Below, in pieces: positions 11,939 through 23,716 of a stretch of 64,000 nucleotides of DNA. Positions within the stretch are counted from its first letter, which is position 1. Each line of letters starts with the position of its first letter. The notes under the pieces were generated by a model. The model ran no database searches. It was not told the origin of the DNA and saw only the letters and a list, made by a program, of their open reading frames with translations. The stretch covers positions 558,001 to 622,000 of the forward strand of contig NBAZ01000003.1 of the NCBI GenBank assembly GCA_002794735.1. Direction: 5' to 3'. This DNA is from Pyrrhoderma lamaoense. Taxonomy: Eukaryota > Basidiomycota > Agaricomycetes > Hymenochaetales > Hymenochaetaceae. A program made the position numbers and the translations under genes.

Positions 11939-13879
11939 ATTGTTGTATTTTACATTTCCGTGTCTTCCCATCCTGTTGTGTATAGATCTGTGCATTTGGA
12001 CATCTTATTGAACCCATGTGTTCACACTTGGATGGTCATTTCTTTTATGTGATTATAACAACTTCTTTTCTGTCTTCAGTCTACGATCGGCATGTACTTC
12101 CTTCCATCTGCTTTTTCCCGCTGTTGCCTATTCTGGTCCCGTTCCCTGTTCCGTGTCCTTATCCCTGGCTCTTCTTAGTGCTCTTTGTCTCCGACTACCT
12201 CAATTCCATACCCCTTATCACTTACGCGTCGCCTCCATCGTCACATCTATCTTTCTTACCTATGATCTGTGTCTTTTATTAAAACGCCTTCCTCCCTCCT
12301 GACCTTTGCTTGTCTGTAGTACATCAATCTTTCTATTTTGGAAGTTGTCATCGCTGATTATACACCTTTGCACTCATATCCAGATTCTCCCTTTCTTTTT
12401 TTCTCTTACTCCTTTATTCGCCTTTCTCCTCCCTCTCTTTTTTTTCGCTTCACCCTCTGGCCTCTGCCCTCTATTGTCTGTTTCCTCATCAATGTCTTAC
12501 TCCGTTCTGTGCCTCCTGTCACTTGTCACTATCTCTTGCATAACGACAACTTTAATTAAAATAATACTGGTTTTTTTTTCTATTGGAAGTTTATGTTCTT
12601 GAAAGCAAGGTCCATATTTGTTTTGCTTTGTTTTCCATCTTCCTTCAAGTGCACATACACGTATACTCATCGCGCTCCCTGCCCAAAGCTGCCAACTCCA
12701 GTCCCAACCTAAAGGTCTTGCAATCGACATCGATCTCCCCGATACTGAAAACGACATTGGGCTCAACATCAACGCAAGATAATCCAAAGTCTGGTGCAAA
12801 ATCCCCTTCCCTAGGACTTCAACAGATAAAATGCATGTACTTCATGGGTTCTATAGCCCTTATCCCTCTCACGCTCACGCTCTGTCGCTTTTTCAATCAG
12901 ATCAAAGAGCAGTGTAATCGGTGTATGATGAGAAAAAGAAAGAATATACAGATACAAATATCAATATGAAATATACTTTACATGTTGTAGCAATTTTCTT
13001 TCTTTTTCATATTTACCTTTCAATTTCGCTTTTTGTAATCATCGTTATCATTATCATCAAATGATTCATAGACTCGGTGAAATGAATGCCCTATTATAAC
13101 AGTTAAATATATGATTTTAGACCTATGTCTGAACACATTTTTATAAGGCGTCCCGGCGTGATTCTTGATACATGACTTATTGATTATCAGATGATCTTGT
13201 TTGCGGGCCAAGTTACTGACCACAGACACCGTAGGTCAATACACCAGTGAGCTCACATATTTCTTCGCTTTTCAATTTAATTCTCTTTTTTAGAAAGAGC
13301 TCACTTTTCGTCACACCTCTCAAATTTATCTTCGGTTCCTTATACAATAATTTATCACACGAAACTAAGGCAACAAACAATTTGAAACGGTTTGTAGACG
13401 CTTGTCCTAGCACTATACTATGATTAATGCTAAGCTAATGTTGATTCTCCGTTTGTTATCTTCTGTTCCGATCGCGCTATCAGTAGACTTTGGAGATTTA
13501 CATACCCTGGTGTACCAAGAATAAAGTGGGGATGATTTCATATTATAGGAGATAAAAATCACACCCCTCTTTTTCTGTGTATAGATTCATTTTGTATATG
13601 CTATCATCGTATGTTTACATATGAATCGATCAATGTGTTTGATGTTATGTACTCGCTCGTATCATACGTCAGTTGACAAATTAAATTTTATTGTCAAAGT
13701 TAGATGAAGCAGGTTGCAGTATATGAATATATCAAGAAGGACTTAACCTTTTAATATCTTTTTATTCCATTTCGCTAAGATACATACAACTTTTTAACAA
13801 GAAATATCTAATTTTTCTCCTTCCATACCGAACATCAATTATTACAAACCCTTTTTTCCTTGTGCAAAACTCAACAAAC
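11939..13879. other. 1.9 kb convergent intergenic region
   Basis: It lies between the stop codons of transportin (+) and the NCS1 permease (-). The + strand is T/C-rich from about 12040 to 12580. A short protein-like frame occurs near 12640-12780 on + (see findings), but no start or splice partners could be found. From 12960 to 13879 it is AT-rich with nothing recognisable. Confidence 0.5.
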
Positions 13880-16401
13880 CTAATCACAACAACTATCATC
13901 ACACCGGTAATATATGTTCCTTCCCCACAAACTTCCCGACCCTGACCTCTTCACGGACAGTGACTCTTCATCATACTTATCGCCCGCGTCACTCACCTCG
14001 ACAGCATCATTCCCATCATAGCTATCATAAGCAAGTGAGATATCGGTGATTTCATCCCCAACTTCGTGCCAAGTTTTGCTCGCCAACGGTACAGGGAACA
14101 ATTTGTTCAGTGACCAGTACGTAACGGAGGAAACTATTATACCTGCGAAGAAGTTGACTCTGGGGAAAGGAATGGAACACATAGAGCAGTAAGATAAGGT
14201 TAGTGTCATGAAAATCACGAAAATAGCATGGATATACAGAAAGTATGTAGAAAGCCGAATTTACCTGTAGATATACTGTGCACCAATCGGTACTGTCTTT
14301 CCAACATCCCCCGCAAAGCCGACAACGTTGATAAGTATACCGGCGATATATGCCCCATATGCCCTCAGATTGATCCCTAACGGCCCCAAATAGTACGCCC
14401 CTTCTTTCTTTGCACTGTACAACTCCTTGACATTGAGATATCCTTTTCTGACCCAGTAATAATCACAGATCATAACACCCGCAATTGAACTCAGAAAGAC
14501 ACTATAGCTACTCAGATACGTCGTGAACTTGTTCGAATCCGAGAGAAGGTTCCAGGGACACATCGCTAAGCCTATAGCAGCACAGACAAACCCACCACGG
14601 CGGATGTTTATGTATCGAGGGAGGAGAGCGGTCATGTCCGTTCCTGCCGAGACGGAATTAGCAGCGATGTTGGTACCTAACTGGGCGAGTGCGAAAGCAA
14701 AGGAGATGAAGAAAACACCAGCACGGGTACCTCTTCCGCTACTCCCCCGTTGCTGGTGGCATCGTCAAGAAATCGACTGAGGAGGTCAAGGGGTGACCAT
14801 ATCGTTTCATCGTAGATTACGGCCGAGGAAGAAGAGACTATGATACCGATGAAAGACGTCACAGCGAATCCGCATGGGATTGTAAGCAACTGAGACCAGA
14901 GTGCATCCCTTGGCTTCTTTGCGAACCGTGTAAAATCAGGGTCGTTACTATATAGTTAAGCATATAAGCACATGAGTAGGCATATATGGAGAAAACACAT
15001 AAGTGAAAGGAGCATACACAATTAGCGTCGCAAAGTTTGCAATAGAAGACATGATACCCGATACAATAGCCCACGCGAGTTGACTACCATGAATCGTATT
15101 AGACTGGCGTACGATTGGTCCAATTCCATGAGCTCTGACAATTGCCCAGATCTGTTACGTGCATATAGATGGAGCTTTCAGCGTCATCAATCAGAAGGGG
15201 AAAAGAATCTGTAGGCCTACAAAAAAAGCAATCCCTGCGACGGGTACTACATAAGCTTTGACAGTAAAAAGGTGTCGAATTTTATGAACCGGGAACTAGG
15301 TATTTCATTAAAGTTAGGTATAAATGAGCTCATTTAGAAGACAAGATCCAAAGAATCATAAATTCCCTTACCCATATAGCCGGCAAACTGAACAGCCAAA
15401 ACAAGAAAAAGCTAAGAAAGTTCTTCGTGTCTGTCCCAGCAGAGGCCGAGAGCCCGTTATGCAAGTTATCAAAGCTTGGCCAAATGCTTCGAATCATGAG
15501 GTAGAAACAAGTCCCTTTGAATTCGGACAGTCAATATTAGCACATTATTTGATAAGAAATTGTATGATATGGTCAAAATTGTGGTGACTAGGTATAAGCT
15601 CATGGATTGCGGGAGGGAAGGCGTTTTATTTCTAGATTACATTTTTATATTGCTTACTCACCTCCCAACCACGCTTGAACTCCATACCAGACACAAGCCA
15701 TAGCTGCTCGGTTAAATATAGGCCAATAAGAGCCCCATATGCCGAATGACGAGCGAGCGATGACGGGAAAACCAATGTGGTACGTTGCACCGATTCGACC
15801 TGTTGCGCATATAAAGCAACCAGATATAAAATATCCTATCCAGACACTACAATGTGATAGAAAAGCAAAAGATCAATAGGGTCAGAAAGTTTAAACTCCT
15901 TTATAGATGGTATATGGACTATTTTACTCACCATATCCAGGATTGCCACCATGATAATCCGCCAACGATCATAGATGAGGATATCATCCATGTGTTCTAA
16001 ACCAGGCTGTTGTCTATATGTGTCGCAACCAAAGTGTAGAGTTCCAAAAGAAACTCACAATATTAAATGAGTCGGCAATCCAAAATCCGACAAAATTCCA
16101 TGCTCCCCATTGACGGCGTTCGGCTTCAACTAGACAAATTAAATAACGACGTTAGTATCTGTATGGAACCCATACACTGTAGAGGTGGATGTAGAAGTGG
16201 ATAGGAGTGATAAAGCTCAAGAAAGTTGGGCAACAACGATATAGTGTCGACTGCATTTCTTGATTGGAGATATAGAGAAGAAGCATTTAGCTCACCTGGT
16301 TTGAGGTCATTATTAACTAGCATAAGCTGGGCGTTCGTAAGTCCTGGCTCGCTCTCAACCGCTAGCTTGTCCAACAAGCGACTAGTTTTAGCTTTCAACA
16401 T
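13880..16401 (-). CDS. NCS1-family nucleobase/nucleoside permease (uracil/allantoin permease type), with one frameshift
   Basis: A 12-TM plasma-membrane symporter for purine or pyrimidine derivatives, similar to fungal Fur4/Dal4-type permeases. Exons: 16401-16296, 16129-16059, 15996-15932, 15846-15662, 15514-15372, 15295-15221, 15151-15018, 14947-14265, 14159-13880. Signatures: [93 protein letters not shown]. At a G5 run (14744-14748 on +) one base is missing between SNGG and [12 protein letters not shown]; with it restored the product is 580 residues. The ATG at 16401 ([10 protein letters not shown]) is chosen because it is the first in frame with exon 2. Substrate specificity is not resolvable. 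Confidence 0.93.
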
Positions 16402-18164
16402 TTTCGATAGCTCTCTTAATCTTGAAGCAGATTCCCCGCACAAACAAAAAGAAGGTCTTGTTAGGAGAGGGGAAAGGAGAAGGGTCGGGGAAGAAGGACC
16501 AGAGGCAGAGGGAGAAGTAGGAAGCGAAGTTGCCCAGTGCTAGATGACAAGCCAGGCCCCGCTACTTAATTATCTATGAGTTTGACTTGACTGCATATTG
16601 ACATCAATATTGATTTCAAATGTTGATTCTTAGGTTTGTGTTGGGGAGTTGCTTATCTCTGAGCGGTTCCGGACGCGGGTCTTTCGCTTTGTCTTCTTAT
16701 CATATAGGACGAATGCAGGGAAAGGTCAATTAAAAAATTACCCACATCATATGGGAAACACGCGACCATAAATTTAGGAAACATAAAACCCAGAGATAAG
16801 CAAGACTGGAGAAAAAACAAGCCCAACTCCACCCCGATTATGGCGTTGAGATTGCTACAACTTTTACTCCTTCTCCTTGATTTTATCGGATGGACAATTA
16901 AGGTTTTCCTCCTATTTTATAAAACTAGATATTGAATTGGGAGGGAACACAAGTAACAGGTCATAAATAGATAGCCAATTTGTTAAAAAAGGGACGCTGA
17001 GATGATGATCGGTAAAAGGAAGCAAATACATATTCGCACGGAGGATTCGGGAAACCGCTGATATCAGCTTGAAAAAGTGGTCATTTTTTTGGATTAGTAA
17101 GATATCCGTCTTGTGCTTATTTTAGCTATGTATGGCCATAGATCAAGAATTTCGGATGATATTTCGGGGCTTACTTTTTTCAATTCTGACCAAGAGAAAA
17201 AATTTCGATCAAAAATTGCAGTTATCAGAATGTCTTTTTCCGTTTTCCGGGGTTGTATCTACTTAAAATTATCAGTCTTCATCCACAATGTTTGCAAGAT
17301 CGAAAGCGATAAGTTCATCCTTCCAATCCCCCAACTAAGCCCCTCTTTCCCCTCATAATCTATCAAAACTGCTTACCTCAAGTAACCGACATTCTTTTTT
17401 GACTACAAGATTAACTCATTCCATTGAACTTTTACTTTTTTTATCGCTGCCCATCCTATCATCAACTGAACCAATCAATGTTCTCCGATTCCTCCTTTTT
17501 TCCCCTCGCCGTCTGGCTGGCATGAACTCTTCGCCTTCGAGGCTGCTGTGGGGACAGATCGGGGATTTGTATGACATAGCTCACAACGCTACTCTTGTCA
17601 CTATATTTATTAAGATATATTATTGGTGTGCGGGGATTTAGTTGCCCCATCTGTCCTTTCCGGTGTCTGGAGGAGGGGAAATGGGAACTTCTTCTAACCA
17701 GTAGTAGAAGAGTGATACTCTTCGTATATGTTTGACATATGATTTTTCAGTTATCGCAATTCTACATATGAGAATCGACCTGTATCTCTCATTGCTAACG
17801 ATTTATCAATTCAGTTTTGCATCTATCCAGGATATGCTACTAGCACTCTTTCTGTGTTAATCTGTATCTTGTAAATCCCAGTTATTGTTGCTATCTTCCA
17901 CTAGTGCATCCTACCATCTGGTGAAATGGTACTAGGCGGCTGTCTAGACTGAACAAGCGAACGTGATGCCCATCAGGATCTGTATCGCAATATAAAGTAT
18001 GTATTTATATTCTTCAATCATGAGAAAACCAGGACATGGGTGAGTAGATATGATATAATAATAATACTAATAAAAACGGCTGACAAACATACAATCTCTA
18101 TGTCTACAGTACAAGTCTAATGTATAATATACATTGACAAAGACGGGAAAAGTTTTTCCTGCTC
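16402..18164. promoter_or_regulatory. 1.8 kb upstream region of the NCS1 permease
   Basis: It contains the NCS1 promoter on - and the 3' flank of the FunK1 kinase gene. It is AT-rich. Small open frames at 17113-17358 and 17399-17641 have no splice context or family match. Nothing else was recognised. Confidence 0.5.
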
Positions 18165-20847
18165 TCATACCTCCATACTTTCGTACTGATGAATTCTCCT
18201 TCTTTTCGCTGAATTCGAACTCTCTGAACGAGATCCGCTATACTCACCCTGTGACAGTGATTCACCCCCTTGTAGCCCGTTAATTTCCTCTCGACTTCGT
18301 TTCCTTCCTCCCGGTCTCGACGAATCAGGCAACGGTTGGTCATCGATGTTTTGTTCTTCCCAAGGGACGTTCTCAATTTTTCTGCTCCATGTCTGTATCC
18401 ATCTCCGTTGGGATGAGCCGCAATCCGACCGATCCATGTAATTAAATAATTCGTCTTCGATATTGACATCATCGCAGCCGTCTCCCGTAAACGGTGAGCC
18501 ATACAATCTCGTTTTGTTTGTTATTTGAGTTTCAGGTTCATCAGACTTCACAGAATCCAATCTCAGGAACTTCAATGCATAATCAAACGCTTTATGCATT
18601 TTCCTTCCAATCTCCCTCGCCCCTTCATCCGTTTCGTCACACCGTGATTCTCCTGGGCCAGGGAAAAAAATATCGCGAAGCCTCAAAAGACACCGTCTTA
18701 ATGGCTTAAAATACGGCTGCACTCTGGCAAGAACTAAGACCTGGAACATCAAATCACCTTCCAACATCCTCTTTTTCTCTTTTGCACCTGTATCTACACT
18801 TTCTTCAGTTCTTTTTTTCGGGGCCCATTTATCCCAGAAATTCAGGGTTTTAACAGCCTGGCATGGTCCTTCATAATTGGTGCATAGCCAGAGCAGAGCG
18901 TAAAAGAGGGATTCAAGGTCGTGTCGAAAACTGTGTCTAGTTTTTTCTATGATCCTTTCGCAGGCTATGAATGGAAGTGTTCCCTGCAGACACAAACAGT
19001 TAATAAATCAGAAAACACTGAAGTGTGGAGGAGAACAAAGGGTGATCATTGAGAAGGGCGGATTTCTCCTCTCTTAGATGTTCCCTGAATGGAATAGGGT
19101 AGAATAAAAGGGTAGTGTCGTACCACTCTCAAAGCTGCATCTTCTTCCGTCAACTCATCTACATTCTTCGCATATTCAAAGTCAATAAGCTTGCCTACCC
19201 GTCTCCCGCCAGTCCAATCGCGTTCTGATAAAATCAAGTTTCTAGGACTGATATCACGGTGAACGATTCGCTTTTCGACATATAAGTTGACAATTGCTGT
19301 TGGATTACGAAGACGCTTGTTAGTCTTATTTTTACTTTTCATAGCCCCTTGCTTGGTGTAGGAGCACAAGACAAGTATAGATATATATTTATGTGCTTAC
19401 TTGTAACATAATCCTTAAAGGCCATAACGAGCTCTTCAAGAGAGTCAAATGAATCAATTTCATCCCCGTAATCATCCATAACAATCCGCGTATGTATGAA
19501 GCTCTGCTCGCCGAAAATCTTTGCAGGCACATAATCGAAACATCCATCATGCTCGATGAACTCATACGATGCCATGTGCACTACCCCAGGGAAACCTGTC
19601 AGTAAAGTGTTGACATGCAGCTCCGGTATATCTTTGATATCTTTCTTGTATGGCGTCCAAAAATCTTTGACGACAAGGTTACCCTTATTATCCCCTAACA
19701 CTCCTTCCCTACTATGCAGAACGAGTTTTCCCCTACTCGGAGAATAGTATAGCTTCTGAAAAATGGGCAGATTAACGTAGTTTGGGGGTTCCTCTTTATT
19801 TCTTTGATCGTGACCGTGTTGTTCTTCGTTCTCGTGAGCACTTTCATAGCCTGTCGTCGACCTTATATTCTTCACCCTAATCAAATACGGGCGAATAGTA
19901 GGATCATGTCCCAATAATACTTCTTTTGCAAGCAACAGACAAGATACGACTGTCATGAACTCCTTCGCATACTTATGTACACTTAGGTATGGAGTCTTGT
20001 ACGTTCCCCCTCTGGAAATTTGGATGACCTTAAATTGGTTGTCACAGATTTGAAAGGCGATAAGAAACCTCCTATTTTCATGTAGCCGGAAGACGGTTCG
20101 AGTACAAGTTTGGAGACGGATATTCTCCTCTCTTTCAACATTTGATAACTTGACTGTGTACTCGTTGTTTCCGTCAATTAACGGCTTGTAAGGTCTGGAT
20201 AATTTTGTTGATACCGCACCAAGTGCAAAGAACTGTTCATAGTCATCTATTGAAAAGATCTGATTGGGAGAAAAGATACGCCGACGTATCCTTTGATCAC
20301 TCGATGTGTTTAAGACTACTACCTGGGGTAATAGCCTACTAGGAGCCTTAGGCTCTTCATTATCAGTGGCATTTTCTTTGTGGTCCCCAACCTCTAGCTC
20401 GGTTTCAGTTACGCTTTCATAGCCACAATGAGGATCCCCGCTTTTGTTGTTTTCGTTATCTTTGTACTTAGGGTTCGTCGCAAATTTCCTGGTCCTTGGA
20501 TTGAGGCCCCCAGCTTTGCAAACTTTGTCTACAAGCTCATTGAGGAACTTCACTACGAACTCGCTGCCATTCTTCTTTCCACATGTTGCTTTAGGCCATC
20601 TTCTCCACTTCTGCTTCTTTGCAAAATAAACATTTTGGCTCTGGAGTTTGGAGAAGACGAGATCGGGGTCAAAGGGGATGGAGTGTCGAGGAAAGAGGCG
20701 ATCAATGAGACTGGTGGGCGGGTCTTCTACGGCACTTGCGTACATGTCATAGACGGGAACCAGGGTATCATGCTTAGATGAAGCGGCACCTGCAGCTTTC
20801 TCCGGTGGAGTATCTGAGTTCTTAATGGTTGTTGAGTTTGGATCCAT
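18165..20847 (-). CDS. FunK1-type fungal protein kinase
   Basis: Three exons, 20847-19401, 19296-19124 and 18983-18165, splice in frame to 812 residues. The kinase core is divergent in the way typical of FunK1 proteins of basidiomycetes: a candidate ATP lysine in NLVVKDFW (about 387), catalytic loop IVHRDISPRN (Asp about 497), DFE instead of DFG in LIDFEYAKN (about 521), and the later block GTLPFIACE followed by RHDLESLFYALLWLC. A long N-terminal region of about 380 residues and a basic, Ser-rich C-terminal tail (GGRKRSREEI, SAKRRRIHQ) suggest nuclear location. The biological role of the family is unclear. Start at 20847 (MDPNSTTIKNSD) is the first ATG of the long exon. Confidence 0.92.
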
Positions 20848-21890
20848 GGATCTACTCTATGGGATTTTAGTATCGGTGCGGTAGATTGGTGTCCTTTTTT
20901 AGGGTATATGAGCCTGAATGCTCTTTTTTATCCTATGTGCGTATAGTGAATTAGTAAATGTATAGTACTTTATATCTTAGGCGTACGTACTAGATACGAC
21001 TCTGCGTGTGGTCGGTCTATATGTGTGGTTTGGTAGAGCGCGAGTGTACTTGTTCAGTTAGAATACGATAAGGTATCCAAATGAAGACGATTGAGTAGAG
21101 ATATAAAAATGCTTGAAAGATAGGTGCTAGAGCTATGGGTATCAGCTATAAGAGCCTTTTTGTGCTTTTAGGCCTTTATGGGCCTTTGAGGTGTTTGGCT
21201 TGAAAACAAAGGCGTATCCATTGTTGTTTTTGTGGCTTTAACGAACTTCGCTTACCAAATTAGGAAGGGCCCACACGTAAGCCAGGTCCCATTTGTTTTA
21301 TTTCGAGACAATATAACAATGAGAAATTAGGTGTAAAGTACCACGACAATAGTATTTTCTTATTTGTATTTTTTCTTTTTGAGATCTACTCATATACGTA
21401 GCTATCAAGTGCAGCTTATTTCGACTCTATTGTGCATGTACATGTAGTTGTAAACATAATATGATAGGCTGATGGAGCATGCGGACTGCATGATTGAATG
21501 GCTCTGGTTCTTTATTGATACATGCGCCCACTTCTTTTATTTACTGATTGACTTGTACTCAGGCCTCACCTATATGATATTCGGGCTCACTTCTGACTAT
21601 TTATTGATTTTTTGAAATTGTATAGCACAGTAAGCCAATATAAGGCTTACGTAGTACTGATTCGGCATTCTCCATTCTCCTTGCTTTCTTAGTGACCGAA
21701 AGCATCCACTGTGACTATACACGCACAAAAGGTAGGCTTGTTTCGAAATTTGATATTTTGATTCTTTGATTCTTTGACCATTGATGTTGGATCAAAAAAC
21801 TATATTTCATGAATCGTCTTAGCGCTTAGCAATTTATTTCAGAGGGCGAGACAAAAGGCAATGAAGTGACGATTCGGGAGCCAAGAAGAT
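20848..21890. promoter_or_regulatory. 1.0 kb divergent promoter region (FunK1 / PTAR1-like)
   Basis: It separates two genes transcribed away from each other. It contains repeated AGGCC(T)TT-type segments near 21168-21195 and one GTACATGTA palindrome at about 21438. No gene was seen. Confidence 0.5.
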
Positions 21891-23658
21891 ATGGATATGG
21901 ACCCCAAAGACACTAATCCTGATACTACGACTCTTAACTTAGAAAAATTATATAAACTAGCGAATATTCTAACAAAAGCTCTGTAAGTACGTTTCCAAAG
22001 CCTTACTCATCTTTATACTCCTACTCAGAAAATGAACTTACACAGACAATTACTGTCATTCCAGGGAAAGCATAGAAATACTACCCGGTGATGGGCACGA
22101 ATGGATCGAGCACCCTCCACACAATCATGACCCGGATGCCTCCTCTGACCTGAAAAATGAAAACAAATATGATCCTTTTCTGCTAATAGAAGGTAACCTG
22201 GGAATACCCGAACAAATCCTATACGAGCTATACGTCATTGCGCTGCACCAATTTTCGATCTTAAAGGACAAATGGAAACGATCTGGCGAGACTGAATTTG
22301 CGTCTGGCGAGGAGCTACTACACGTAGACAGAATAACTCGAGTTATACTTCTCGTGAATCCAGCCCACCAAACAGCTCTGAGTTTCCGGCGATTTTTCTT
22401 GATTGAGGCTATGGGACGGATAAGACTCGGGGTTAGAAGTAGTATACAAGGGGGATACGATCCAGACCCGGAGCTGCTACAAGGACAATTTGAACAGACT
22501 GGAATCTCCTGCCAGACGGAACTCAATTATATCGCTGCTCTGTTCTCTTTTAAAACATGTGCGAAGGATTCTACTTTATGGCATTATAGGCGGTTCTTGC
22601 TTGATCGTAGAAACTCTCTAAGATCTAGGAGTCGCACTGACAGGAACGATCCTAAGGATCTGTCTAGAGAAGATAACCGTCACACATCCCAGACTGCAAA
22701 TGACGAGATAGCGAAAATAGATGGTACATTTATAGGTGGTCCTGATTTTGGTTCTAATTTTGAGCTACCACTAGAAGATCTTCGCCGAGAGCTCGAAGTG
22801 ATTGCGAAGGCTTGTGAGCTCTATCCCAGGAATTACTATGCCTGGTATCACCGTTTCCTTTGTTTACGAGCTTATTGTACGGGTGCCGTCCGGAAGATCC
22901 ATCATCTTCAGAATGACGTATCTATTGAAGAGAAACAAGATTTTAGGGTTGAATCAAAAACCTCAAAAGTTATTTCTGATGAATTTGCATTCACCAAACG
23001 ATGGATCGAACAACACATATCAGATTATTCTGCCGTTAACTATGTTTTCCAACTTGTCGATCTGGCACGACATTTGCGAAACGATTGTACTCACTACGTA
23101 TCTGCAGAGATCGATCATCACCCACAAGATACCCGACTACTAAAGGATGAGCTCGTGTCTCATGCATGGAGTCTTCTCCAAGCATTTCCATCACATGAGA
23201 CACTCTGGCTTTACACTCGTCAAGCCCTCGACCTTCCATTTTCTCCTCAAAAAGATCATGACACCCTGAGTCAGGATATCTCTGAATTCGCAAGCAGCAT
23301 CCTGATGGCTTCCACAACCTCTACACAAATTCAAGAACATAGCGTCAGAACCGGTAGCATTCAATTTAAAGGAAATATTTATACCATCTCAGAGTTCGAA
23401 TCCATGACAAGAAATGCTTTGCATTTCCTCCTTTGGTGTGATAAAAAGGTATATATATATATATTATACACTAATATCTCACAAGAGTCTCCACTGACTT
23501 GAAATCATATGATTTTAGAACAACACCACAAAAACTCTACAAAACTTCTTTCCCCTCAGTGGAAACATAGCTCCTGGGCTTCTTCTCACAACAAACAGCT
23601 CAAAAAACTAACCAGCCGAATAACTTGCTTCTCTTTCTCTCCGGTATTAATAAGATAA
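21891..23658 (+). CDS. Protein prenyltransferase alpha-subunit repeat protein (PTAR1-like)
   Basis: Exons 21891-21982, 22065-23448 and 23560-23658 give 524 residues. PPTA-type repeat motifs are visible: STLWHYRRFLLDRR (about 225), CELYPRNYYAWYHRFLCLRA (about 310), and ETLWLYTRQALDLPF (about 430). These W/Y-x-x-R helices form the alpha-subunit superhelix of farnesyl and geranylgeranyl transferases. The long insertions and spacing fit the PTAR1/Ecm9-like group better than canonical RAM2 or BET4, but this is inference. For the last intron I chose the acceptor at 23559 after CTTCTTTCCCCTCAG because it keeps frame and extends to WKHSSWASSHNKQLKKL. The gene is tail to tail with HRD3, only 58 bp between stop codons. 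Confidence 0.8.
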
Positions 23659-23716
23659 GAAATTGCGGACTATTATACAGATGACTAGGTGAATGAGTCA
23701 ATGAGATCATAAAGGG

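Noticed and set aside
23521..23611. Earlier acceptor (TTTTAG at 23518) for the last PTAR1-like intron
   Set aside because: It gives a short Asn/Thr-rich tail; the later acceptor with a perfect pyrimidine tract gives a Trp/Lys-containing helix in frame.
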